A DNA stretch of 64,000 nt from Paenibacillus sp. GSMTC-2017 (GTDB taxonomy: Bacteria > Bacillota > Bacilli > Paenibacillales > Paenibacillaceae), in assembly GCF_016019935.1 (NCBI RefSeq), contig NZ_JAECMT010000005.1, positions 310,006-374,005 on the forward strand, read 5' to 3'. Shown here piece after piece: positions 36,191-43,763 of the stretch. The notes below the pieces were generated by a model. The model searched no databases and was not told the origin of the DNA. It saw nothing but the letters and a program-made list of their open reading frames with translations. Position 1 is the stretch's first letter; each line of letters opens with the position of its first letter. The translations under genes were made by a program, and so were the position numbers.

Positions 36191-36895
36191 ATGCGACCGA
36201 TAGATATTGCAAGAAAACTAAACATCAGTACAAGCACATTAAGAAATTATGAAACACAAGGAATTGTTCCACCTACGGAGCGACTGTCTAGCGGTTATCG
36301 CATTTATACAGAAGAACATGTTGCTTACTTTGAATGTATACTAGCGATGGCACCAGGGTTTGGAATGGAAGTAACGTCAGAGGTTTTACGGAAACTTCAG
36401 GTCAAAGATATTCATTACGCACTTTGGATCGTTAAAGAAAAGGAAGCCCAACTATATGACGCTCAATTGATGGCTAAGAGGGCCATTGAAAGCTTACAAT
36501 CTCATGAAAATAATAGTGGGGATAAGTCTTTGAATGAAAAGTGGATGACAATTGGTGAAGTCGCAAGGGAGACCGGTATTCCAAGCTCGACTATTCGTCA
36601 CTGGGAGAAGGTAGGTCTTATTACGCAGTCGCGCGATCCGAAAAACGGATACCGCAAATTTAACAGTTCTCATGTTCGTAAAATGATGCTTATCCTAACA
36701 TTGCGTTCCTCGGTATACTCGTCTGATTTGGTTAGTCTTAAAGGAGCCATTAAGACTCTAGATCATAACAATATGGAACAGATGAAAGAGATTGCAATTC
36801 ATTCACTTGAGTATCTGAACAACATGACCAAATTACAATTACGCGGTATGCATTATCTGTACGTTCTTTGCAAAAGGCTGAGCTTGTTGGACTAG
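36191..36895 (+). CDS. Regulator with two MerR-type DNA-binding domains
   Basis: A 234-residue protein holding two separate MerR winged-helix domains. The first (about residues 1-45) reads MRPIDIARKLNISTSTLRNYE and GYRIYTEEHV; the second (about 117-165) reads MTIGEVARETGIPSSTIRHWE and GYRKFNSSHV. They are joined by a helical linker, and a final 60-residue segment has no obvious effector domain. Most MerR proteins carry one such domain and dimerise, so this could bind an asymmetric or four-site operator. ATG at 36191 was taken as start; TTG codons at 36158 and 36185 are alternatives. Ligand unknown. Confidence 0.8.
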   Translation: MRPIDIARKLNISTSTLRNYETQGIVPPTERLSSGYRIYTEEHVAYFECILAMAPGFGMEVTSEVLRKLQVKDIHYALWIVKEKEAQLYDAQLMAKRAIESLQSHENNSGDKSLNEKWMTIGEVARETGIPSSTIRHWEKVGLITQSRDPKNGYRKFNSSHVRKMMLILTLRSSVYSSDLVSLKGAIKTLDHNNMEQMKEIAIHSLEYLNNMTKLQLRGMHYLYVLCKRLSLLD

Positions 36896-37021
36896 CATGC
36901 TCGCACGGTCCCATTACTAGCCCTCAATAAAGCGGCAATATACCTAAAGTTAGAAATGGCAGTACAGTGATAACCTCCCTAGAACCGCTATTTCTTTATT
37001 TTGCTCATTTCTCATAAAGCG

Positions 37022-37071
37022 AGCTGTCTCCTGAAGTAAGTAAACTTACTTTAGGGACAGCTTCTTTTTTT
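37022..37071 (+). terminator. Strong hairpin terminator
   Basis: AGCTGTCTCCTGAAGTAAG pairs with CTTACTTTAGGGACAGCT around a TAAA loop and is followed by a T-rich tail. It ends the MerR gene; the remainder of 36896-37225 holds only the next promoter. Confidence 0.9.
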
Positions 37072-37094
37072 ATGAAATATTTTACTGAATTGTA

Positions 37095-37123
37095 TTGACA
37101 GTTAGCGGAAGTCTGCATATACT
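37095..37123 (+). promoter_or_regulatory. Promoter of the GntR-ABC operon
   Basis: TTGACA (37095-37100), 17 bases, TATACT (37118-37123). The palindrome that follows overlaps the -10 box. Confidence 0.85.
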
Positions 37124-37144
37124 GTGTATATAGATATATACAGT
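37121..37144 (+). promoter_or_regulatory. Palindromic operator, probably for the operon's GntR repressor
   Basis: Arms ACTGTGTATAT and ATATATACAGT with two bases between them pair almost perfectly. The site covers the end of the -10 box and the start of transcription. The GntR gene is second in the operon, so negative autoregulation is likely; which protein binds is inferred. Confidence 0.65.
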
Positions 37145-37225
37145 ATACAAACAGAGCACAGTATGCACAGTAAAATACGAAGCGGCAATTATGAAAGACT
37201 TGATGAATATAGGAGGATCTAGCGT

Positions 37226-37951
37226 ATGAGCACATGGCGGGGAGCTTTCTTTTTTGCCAAAGAGGAATTAAAAAAGGTTCGATGGAAGCATTTACTTACG
37301 TTATTCTTTATTGGCTATATGGTCATGTTCATGATGCCAATGTTCACAGATGCAATCAAAGGTGAGAATGGCGAGGCATTTAATTGGGCGATAGATTTCA
37401 TTACACTTTCAGTGCTTCCAACACTAGGATTTATGTCAACACAATCGATGGGATTTTATTGGAAAACAGATGTATTTACTAAGAAGTTGGTCGTTTGGAG
37501 AACAATGCCAATACCAGTTAAACAAATTGCACTCGGAAGGTTTTTGATCTTCATAACGATTTTGCTTCCTGCACTGATCCTATATTTTATTCTCTTTTAT
37601 GTAATTTTAAAATTTACTATTGATGAAATATCATTGTTGCCGTTTATTTTGTTCGCAATATTTTGGATAGGTTATGCAATAACAATCGGTTTGATTTATC
37701 TCTTTTTCGAGCTAACGCAATCCGGGAAAGTTTACTTCTGGTTTTGTATGCTATTAGTAATCGGTTACTTAGCTATCATGGTTGCATATACGTTTACCAC
37801 TAAGCAGAGTGTAGTCATTATGAGTTATAACACATTCATTCAAGGAAATTGGTGGATCGCACTTATTTCCGTACTCATATCCGTGTTAGTTACTTTGATC
37901 ATGATTCCGAAAATTACAAAAAAATTAAAAACACGAAGTTATATTAGTTAA
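37226..37951 (+). CDS. Multi-helix membrane protein of the GntR-ABC operon
   Basis: A 241-residue protein with about six transmembrane segments, starting with FFFAKEELKKVRWKHL and including FMSTQSMGFYWKTDVFTKKLVVWRTMPIPVKQIALGRF. This layout resembles an ABC-2 type permease half, so it may partner the ATPase at 38372. No named family is clear. TAGGAGGAT precedes the start, and the GntR regulator follows after 20 bases. Its place first in the operon, before the regulator, is noteworthy. Confidence 0.75.
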   Translation: MSTWRGAFFFAKEELKKVRWKHLLTLFFIGYMVMFMMPMFTDAIKGENGEAFNWAIDFITLSVLPTLGFMSTQSMGFYWKTDVFTKKLVVWRTMPIPVKQIALGRFLIFITILLPALILYFILFYVILKFTIDEISLLPFILFAIFWIGYAITIGLIYLFFELTQSGKVYFWFCMLLVIGYLAIMVAYTFTTKQSVVIMSYNTFIQGNWWIALISVLISVLVTLIMIPKITKKLKTRSYIS

Positions 37952-37970
37952 CTGATTGAAAGCAGGTGAA

Positions 37971-38375
37971 ATGATGCAACTGCCCATACAAATAAATGAG
38001 CAAAGTGCAGAGCCGCTCTATCAGCAAATTGAAGTTCAACTTAGAGCTTTAATTGTGAGCGGACAACTGGGTGAAGGCACGTTGCTTCCATCCATTCGAG
38101 AGCTTGCTCAAACCGTTAAATGTAGTGTCATCACCGTAAAACGTGTATATAGCGACCTTGAAGGAGAAGGACTGCTTCGTACAAGACAAGGTACGGGAAC
38201 ATATGTAGCCCGTGTTGATAAACAAGAACGGGATCGACATAGACTTGCTACCGTTATTGAAGCGCTGGAGCAAGCAGTTATATCAGGCAAGCGGATGCAA
38301 TGTTCGGAGGATGAGCTTAAGGAACTGTTTATGGAAGTGGTTAGGAAGCAATATGATCAAGGAGGTAGTACATGA
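37971..38375 (+). CDS. GntR-family regulator, YtrA subfamily
   Basis: A 134-residue repressor: a winged helix (about 8-75) with EPLYQQIEVQLRALIVSGQLGEG, LPSIRELAQ and GLLRTRQGTGTYV, then a short helical tail. The lack of a large effector domain defines the YtrA subfamily, usually found with ABC transporter genes and responsive to cell-wall antibiotics in Bacillus. ATG at 37971 or 37974 follows AGGTGA closely; both are possible. It overlaps the next gene by 4 bases. Confidence 0.9.
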   Translation: MMQLPIQINEQSAEPLYQQIEVQLRALIVSGQLGEGTLLPSIRELAQTVKCSVITVKRVYSDLEGEGLLRTRQGTGTYVARVDKQERDRHRLATVIEALEQAVISGKRMQCSEDELKELFMEVVRKQYDQGGST

Positions 38376-39319
38376 TGCATGATATGGATAGTGAAGTAGC
38401 GATACAATTCGATGACATTGGACTGCGGAAGCCAAATTTTAAGCTTGGCCCTATAACACTTGATATTCCAAGCGGATTCATTACTGCAATTGTTGGACCT
38501 AACGGAAGCGGAAAGAGCACCTTGTTCCGAATGGCACTTGATTTAACGAAGCCGGATCAAGGCTCAATTACTATGCTGGGACACAAAGTAGGTCATGGCG
38601 ACGATGAAGAAATGAAAGGGAAAATCGGTTATTTAGCGGAAGAACCGTTTCCTCATGAAGACAATATGAAAGCATATGACAAAGCAAGCTTTAATAGTTA
38701 TTGGTATAAGAACTGGGATGTGAACCGATATCAAGAACTTCTGCACATTTTGCAGATCAATGATAATAGCACATTAGGCAAAATGTCCAAAGGAATGCGA
38801 CGAAAGTTTGAGCTCGCTCTAACATTATCGCATAGCCCAGAGCTATTATTGCTTGATGAACCTTCATCAGGACTCGATCCACTAGCATGGAAGTCTATGA
38901 TTGAAATTCTCCATCGCTATATGGAAACTGGGAACCGAACGATTTTAATGACGACACACATCATTGATGAAGTAAAACGTCTTGCGGATTACATCGTATT
39001 TATGGCTCAAGGACGTGTACTCGGTGTGTATGAGAAAGATGAATTGTTTAGCAGTTGGTTTACCCTTTATATAAATGGTGATGGATTGACTGCTACAGCC
39101 GCAGCTAAGATGCCAGGTCAATGTGGTGTTAAAAATGCAGGAGGAACAACTTACGCTGTAATTACTAACAAAGCATTGGAAGCTGAACTATGGTGCCAGC
39201 ATGAAGGGCTTGAAATTGTAAGTAGGCAAGCGCTAGAGCTAGACGAAATTATGCAAACGCTACTTCAGCAAGATGGACTTGGAGCAAAAGTACATGAAGC
39301 GAGGGGAAATAACAAATGA
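38372..39319 (+). CDS. ABC transporter ATP-binding protein 1
   Basis: A 315-residue ATPase of the drug/peptide exporter type. Walker A GPNGSGKST, signature MSKGMRRKFELALTL (the usual LSGGQ replaced by MSKGM), Walker B LLLLDEPSSGLDP and H-loop TTHIIDE are present. The C-terminal 100 residues are a family-specific extension. It is coupled to the GntR gene (ATGA) and to the second ATPase (4-base overlap). Likely YtrB/EcsA-like export of a peptide or antibiotic. Confidence 0.9.
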   Translation: MMHDMDSEVAIQFDDIGLRKPNFKLGPITLDIPSGFITAIVGPNGSGKSTLFRMALDLTKPDQGSITMLGHKVGHGDDEEMKGKIGYLAEEPFPHEDNMKAYDKASFNSYWYKNWDVNRYQELLHILQINDNSTLGKMSKGMRRKFELALTLSHSPELLLLDEPSSGLDPLAWKSMIEILHRYMETGNRTILMTTHIIDEVKRLADYIVFMAQGRVLGVYEKDELFSSWFTLYINGDGLTATAAAKMPGQCGVKNAGGTTYAVITNKALEAELWCQHEGLEIVSRQALELDEIMQTLLQQDGLGAKVHEARGNNK

Positions 39320-40218
39320 AACCATTAGTAGTTGAGAAGGTAATGAAGCAATACGGAGACAAAACAGCTGTAAACAACATCAATCTTGAAGTTAGTCAAG
39401 GTGAAATCTACGGACTGCTTGGTGCAAACGGAGCAGGAAAAACAACAACAATGAGAATGGTGCTGGGACTTATTTACCCAGATGGCGGTAATATTTTGTA
39501 CAACGGAAAGCCCTATAGCAATGATATTCTTAGTAAACTAGGCTACTTGCCAGAAGAAAGAGGCATGTATCCAAAAGTTAGTGTAAGCGACCAGATACTC
39601 TATTTATCTCAGCTTCGCGGCATGTCGAAAAAGGACGCCGATAAAAATTTGAAATATTGGCTTGAGAGATTTGAAGTCCCTGAATATTACAACAAAAAAG
39701 TAGAAGAGCTATCAAAAGGTAATCAACAAAAAATTCAATTTATTGCAGCAGTTAACCATAAACCAAGTATCGTAATTCTTGATGAAGCATTCAGCGGTCT
39801 TGACCCTGTCAATGTAGAACTGTTGAAATCAACGGTAAAAGAGTTAAGAGACTCAGGAACTAGCATTTTATTCTCAACTCACCGCATGGAGCATGTAGAG
39901 GAGTTATGTCGCAATATTACAATACTACATCGTTCTAACACAGTATTAAAAGGTAGTTTAAAAGAGATCAAAGGTCAATTCCCGAGAGAGAAAGTGCTGT
40001 TAAATACAGATAAAGAAATTAGCGGTTTGGATAAGTTAGTTGGCGTTAATAAAGTGACTCGTCTTGAAAATGGTTATGAGATAGCCATTCAGAAGGAAGA
40101 AGTAGGCGACGATATTTTACGACTGGCAATGTCGCAAGCTAGAGTTAGTAAATTTGAGATTAAAGAACCAACTTTAAACGAAATCTTTATAAAAACGGTG
40201 GGTGATAAGCATGAATAG
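39316..40218 (+). CDS. ABC transporter ATP-binding protein 2 (YhaQ/NatA-like)
   Basis: A 300-residue ATPase close to YhaQ/NatA. Walker A GANGAGKTT, the motif GYLPEERGMYPK between the domains, signature LSKGNQQKIQF, Walker B IVILDEAFSGLDP and H-loop STHRMEHVEELC are visible. The C-terminal half has the NatA-type extension. It overlaps the next gene by 8 bases and is probably its energising partner for sodium or peptide efflux. Confidence 0.9.
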   Translation: MKPLVVEKVMKQYGDKTAVNNINLEVSQGEIYGLLGANGAGKTTTMRMVLGLIYPDGGNILYNGKPYSNDILSKLGYLPEERGMYPKVSVSDQILYLSQLRGMSKKDADKNLKYWLERFEVPEYYNKKVEELSKGNQQKIQFIAAVNHKPSIVILDEAFSGLDPVNVELLKSTVKELRDSGTSILFSTHRMEHVEELCRNITILHRSNTVLKGSLKEIKGQFPREKVLLNTDKEISGLDKLVGVNKVTRLENGYEIAIQKEEVGDDILRLAMSQARVSKFEIKEPTLNEIFIKTVGDKHE

Positions 40219-41524
40219 TTTATGGACAGTAGTAGGGTTTACAATCAAAAACAAAATTAAAGGTAAAGCATTTCTTATTACAACGTTGATCATTGCTATC
40301 GTACTTAGTATCGGAGCTAACGTGCCTTATATTATTACTCAATTTGATAAAGGTGAGAAGATTACTAATGTCGGCTATATACAAGTTGCCGGAGGAGAGC
40401 TGGCAGCAGGGGCTGTAACGGGAGACAGTTTAAAAGCTTACTTCGAGGGACAAGAGAAATCAACGATCAAGATGATACCTTTCAAAGACCAAGGTAGTGT
40501 TGAAGCAAATGAAACGCAGCTTAAAGATGCAATTGAAGCAAAAGACATTAAAGGTTACTTAGATTTTGAAAAGCAAAGTGATAGTGTTTTCCCAAAAATG
40601 ACTTATAAATCAGAGAAACTAATGGAGTTCTCGATAACTGGTAATCTGCAATTTGCTCTTGAAAAGATTCGGCAAGACGATGTTCTCAAAAATGTAGGCT
40701 TAACCCCAGAGCAACAGAATCTTCTTAATGCACCGATTAAGATTGAAACAGTACAGATCTCATCTGCGAGCGGTGGAGGAGAAGCAGGTGGAAAGACACC
40801 TGAAGAGCAAGGTGTCAACATGGGTCTTATCTACGTCATACTATTCTTCCTCTTTATGGCTATTATGATCTCTGGTCAATTAATAGCATCTGAGATTACA
40901 GCGGAGAAAAGTTCGCGTGTAATGGAAATATTGATTACGAGTGTATCACCACTTAAATCTATGTTTGGCAAAATCTTTGGAATGTTTGTAGTCGTTCTAT
41001 GCCAAGTGGCCGTATATGCTATCGTCATCTTCATAAACGCATCTTTGCCGCATAACAAAGAAACACTTAAAACGTTCGATATCGATCTGTCCTTAATCGA
41101 TCCTGCACTACTCATATACGCTGTTTTATTCTTCCTGACAGGTTTCTTCTTATTTGCAACGCTATACGCGGCAGTTGGCTCCATCGTAAGCCGGACTGAG
41201 GATTTAGGCCAAGCAACAATGCCAATGACGATTATCTCGCTTGCAGGATTTTATATCGCAATTTTTTCACTATCGAATCCAGACAGTATGTTAGTAAAAG
41301 TATCATCTTTTATACCACTGTTCTCACCATTCGTGATGATGCTTCGCCTAGGTTTGACTGATGTTCCACTATGGGAAGTACTCCTTTCCTTCGGTTTGTT
41401 ACTTGCAATGATCTATATCGCGGTTTACACATCAGCTAAAATCTACCGCACAGGCGTACTCATGTACGGCAAACGCCCGAGCTGGAAAGAAATTCGTAAG
41501 GCGATGAAAGCTTATAAGATTTAA
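40211..41524 (+). CDS. ABC-2 type permease (YhaP/NatB-like)
   Basis: A 437-residue permease. One N-terminal helix (about 12-35) anchors a large extracellular domain (about 40-200), and six helices follow (200-420), with SGQLIASEITAEKSSRVMEILITSVSP as the NatB/YhaP coupling loop. The layout matches Na+ or peptide exporters. The ATG at 40211 follows GGGTGAT; a GTG at 40202 is less likely. Last gene of the operon; a terminator follows. Confidence 0.9.
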   Translation: MNSLWTVVGFTIKNKIKGKAFLITTLIIAIVLSIGANVPYIITQFDKGEKITNVGYIQVAGGELAAGAVTGDSLKAYFEGQEKSTIKMIPFKDQGSVEANETQLKDAIEAKDIKGYLDFEKQSDSVFPKMTYKSEKLMEFSITGNLQFALEKIRQDDVLKNVGLTPEQQNLLNAPIKIETVQISSASGGGEAGGKTPEEQGVNMGLIYVILFFLFMAIMISGQLIASEITAEKSSRVMEILITSVSPLKSMFGKIFGMFVVVLCQVAVYAIVIFINASLPHNKETLKTFDIDLSLIDPALLIYAVLFFLTGFFLFATLYAAVGSIVSRTEDLGQATMPMTIISLAGFYIAIFSLSNPDSMLVKVSSFIPLFSPFVMMLRLGLTDVPLWEVLLSFGLLLAMIYIAVYTSAKIYRTGVLMYGKRPSWKEIRKAMKAYKI

Positions 41525-41592
41525 TAGATAGACTGATTAAGATTGAATTTTTGATAAAATGGAGTAATCTTATAGTAAAATATCGGTATTAG

Positions 41593-41639
41593 TAAAACCC
41601 ACTTGCAGTTTTTCATCGCTGCGATTGGGTTTTTTTTGT
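41593..41639 (+). terminator. Intrinsic terminator after GntR-ABC operon
   Basis: AAAACCCA and TGGGTTTT arms with inner TTGCAG/CTGCGA pairing, then a run of T. Confidence 0.75.
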
Positions 41640-41783
41640 GAGCATGTGATCTTAATGTCGAAAAGCCCTTTTCTCGTTCGTTGTCTTTATAGCGGTGAAG
41701 TTCAGCTGACCCTGGAAGAAGGACATCCAGGAGTAACACAGTGTTCGGAATCGACCGCACGACACGAAAGGACGGTTAAAATA

Positions 41784-42350
41784 ATGGGAAAAATCATCAT
41801 GCAGCAATTCATTACGATGGATGGTGTCATACAGGCGCCGGGCGATCTTGATGAATTCGAGTATGGAGGCTGGCAGCGGCCATATGTTGGCGAGGAGCAC
41901 CTGGCTCTCATTGTCGAGCAGGCCTACGCAGCGGAAGCGCTCCTTCTAGGACGTAAAACGTACGAGAGCTTCGCGGCAACATGGCCGTCAGCGACCGGCA
42001 TGCGAGGGCTGGCCGATCGTATGAACTGCATGCCGAAGTTCGTGGCTTCGAGATCCCTGAGCCATGCGGAGTGGAATGCCACTATTGTCCATGGCGATGC
42101 GGCCGAAGAAGCAGCGAAGCTAAAGCAGGAGTTCAGCGGGGACTTGCTTGTTGTAGGCAGCGGCGATCTTGCGCAAACGCTGATGAATCATCATCTCATC
42201 GACGAATACCGGCTCTGGGTCCACCCTTTAATCTTAGGTCGCGGACAACGGCTGTTCAGAGAGGGGATCGAGATGGCTGCTATGCGCCTAATGGACTCCA
42301 AAACACTAAGCACAGGTGTTGCGATTCACATATACCAGCCCGGCAATTAA
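41784..42350 (+). CDS. Dihydrofolate reductase-fold protein (RibD C-terminal family)
   Basis: A 188-residue reductase-fold protein. It has the family opening MGKIIMQQFITMDGV, the NADPH-binding-like LLLGRKTYESFAATWP and VVGSGDLAQTLMNHHLIDEYRLWVHPLILGRG. This is the RibD_C/YwjB group, not the FolA drug target, so trimethoprim resistance should not be assumed. Codon use is GC-richer than the operon upstream, fitting an acquired block. The start at 41784 follows AAAGGAC at long spacing; the open frame runs upstream but without family similarity. Confidence 0.85.
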   Translation: MGKIIMQQFITMDGVIQAPGDLDEFEYGGWQRPYVGEEHLALIVEQAYAAEALLLGRKTYESFAATWPSATGMRGLADRMNCMPKFVASRSLSHAEWNATIVHGDAAEEAAKLKQEFSGDLLVVGSGDLAQTLMNHHLIDEYRLWVHPLILGRGQRLFREGIEMAAMRLMDSKTLSTGVAIHIYQPGN

Positions 42351-42491
42351 CAACAAAGCCATCTGAATTCATCCAAAAGAAGAGTCTCCATCATCGCTGT
42401 GAAAGCCAGAGAAGGGGATGTCTTTTGCCTATTAAGATAGCGATATGAATGAAATAACCCCCCAAAAAGATACTATAACTAAAATATTACC

Positions 42492-42520
42492 TTGACAGTC
42501 ATAGTAGTGTATTGTAGTAT
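42492..42520 (+). promoter_or_regulatory. padR promoter
   Basis: TTGACA (42492-42497), 17 bases, TAGTAT (42515-42520). A near-repeat GTAGTGTATT/GTAGTATT overlaps the -10 and could be the PadR site. Confidence 0.7.
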
Positions 42521-42540
42521 TCAATTACGGGGGCGATTAA

Positions 42541-42870
42541 ATGAGTGAGAACAAAATTACTTCCGATCTGTTACGCGGCCATACCGATACGATGATCTTA
42601 CGGCTCTTAACCGAATCTGACCGCTACGGGTACGAGATCGTCAAGTTGATTGCAGAGCGATCAAGCGGTGGGTATGAGTTAAAGGAAGCAACGATGTACT
42701 CCAGCGTCCGGCGGCTTGAAGTGGAAGGCGATATCGAGTGGTACTGGGGCGATGAATCTCAGGGCGGACGGCGTAAATATTTCAGGATTACCGGGAAAGG
42801 CAAGCTGACTTACGCCCGGAATAAAACGAACTGGGAGTATGCAAAACGCGTACTCGAAAACTTACTATAA
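42541..42870 (+). CDS. PadR-family transcriptional repressor
   Basis: A 109-residue winged-helix protein. Core motifs GHTDTMILRLLTESDRYGYEIVKLI, ATMYSSVRRLEVEGDIE and GGRRKYFRITGKGK mark a short PadR. Such regulators commonly control an adjacent membrane or pentapeptide gene. It sits 14 bases ahead of the pentapeptide gene in one operon and is preceded by GGGGGCG before the ATG. Confidence 0.9.
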   Translation: MSENKITSDLLRGHTDTMILRLLTESDRYGYEIVKLIAERSSGGYELKEATMYSSVRRLEVEGDIEWYWGDESQGGRRKYFRITGKGKLTYARNKTNWEYAKRVLENLL

Positions 42871-42884
42871 GGAGTGTTGAGGTT

Positions 42885-43751
42885 ATGAATGAGAAATTAA
42901 ACAACTACTTGAACAGCGTTTTCGCACCGTACGATGGGGTGAAAAGCGTCACCGAATTAAAGGCTGACCTGCTCTCCGATTTGCAGGAGCGGTTCCATGA
43001 ACTTAAAGCCGAAGGCAAGGACGAGGAAACCGCATTGGAGATGACCATTGACAGTATCGGAGACATTGAGCAAACGGTACGAGAGGTCGCTAACGTCACC
43101 CGTTCGCTGGAACGGCAGGTGGTGACAAACTTAAGTGCGAGCAACCTGGCCAAGAGCGACTTTGCGGGAGTTACCGCGCATAACGGGAAATTTACTTCAA
43201 GCGCACTGCGTGGATCCGACTTTACGAACGCGGACTTGACTGGCAGTTCGTTTGCCAGCAGTGACGTGCGAGAAGTCCGTTTCGACGGCGCAAACCTGAC
43301 TGACTGCAACTTGTCCACCCTTGACATTGCGAATGCCAGCTTTAATAAGTCCATCCTTGTTCGCACCAACTTCAGTAAGTCGGGTCTGAACGAAACAAAA
43401 TTCAAGGATGCAAACCTGACCGACGTCAACCTGACTATGACCGATCTCAGAAAAACCGTTTTTGAAAACTGTACTTTCGACGGGGTGGACTTTACCTCTA
43501 CCGATCTGACAGGGCTGCGTTTTGATGGCCAAACCTTCATCGGAGTCAAGTTCGACAAGGCGGCACTGAATGACGTTTCGTTCAAAGGCGCGACACTCAG
43601 GAATGTTTCGTTCTTGTCTGGCTTTACTTTGTCCAAGAAGTATTACCGTGCCATCAAAACCGTCTGCTTTGACGGAGCGTTCATGGATAAGCTGACCTAT
43701 GCCACGCTTAAAGGCATAGAGGCCGATTTATCAAATGTTTCAATTCGATAA
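42885..43751 (+). CDS. Pentapeptide-repeat protein with PadR-linked N-terminal domain
   Basis: A 288-residue protein. Residues about 1-75 are a helical permease-prefix/HAAS-like domain (MNEKLNNYLNSVFAP, ETALEMTIDSIGDIEQTVREV) that usually accompanies PadR genes. Residues about 85-250 are pentapeptide repeats with a Leu or Phe every fifth residue (GSDFTNADLTGSSFASSDV and so on), forming a right-handed beta helix. Function unknown; Qnr-like topoisomerase protection cannot be claimed because the N-terminal domain and the repeat length differ. Operon with padR; the next gene starts 12 bases later. Confidence 0.88.
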   Translation: MNEKLNNYLNSVFAPYDGVKSVTELKADLLSDLQERFHELKAEGKDEETALEMTIDSIGDIEQTVREVANVTRSLERQVVTNLSASNLAKSDFAGVTAHNGKFTSSALRGSDFTNADLTGSSFASSDVREVRFDGANLTDCNLSTLDIANASFNKSILVRTNFSKSGLNETKFKDANLTDVNLTMTDLRKTVFENCTFDGVDFTSTDLTGLRFDGQTFIGVKFDKAALNDVSFKGATLRNVSFLSGFTLSKKYYRAIKTVCFDGAFMDKLTYATLKGIEADLSNVSIR

Positions 43752-43763
43752 GGGGGAAACAAA

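Noticed and set aside
41784-42350. Trimethoprim-resistant dihydrofolate reductase
   Set aside because: The sequence matches the RibD C-terminal/YwjB-type family rather than FolA.
42905-43636. 243-codon minus-strand frame under the pentapeptide gene
   Set aside because: It mirrors the repetitive pentapeptide coding strand; repeats create long antisense frames. No ribosome site or family match.
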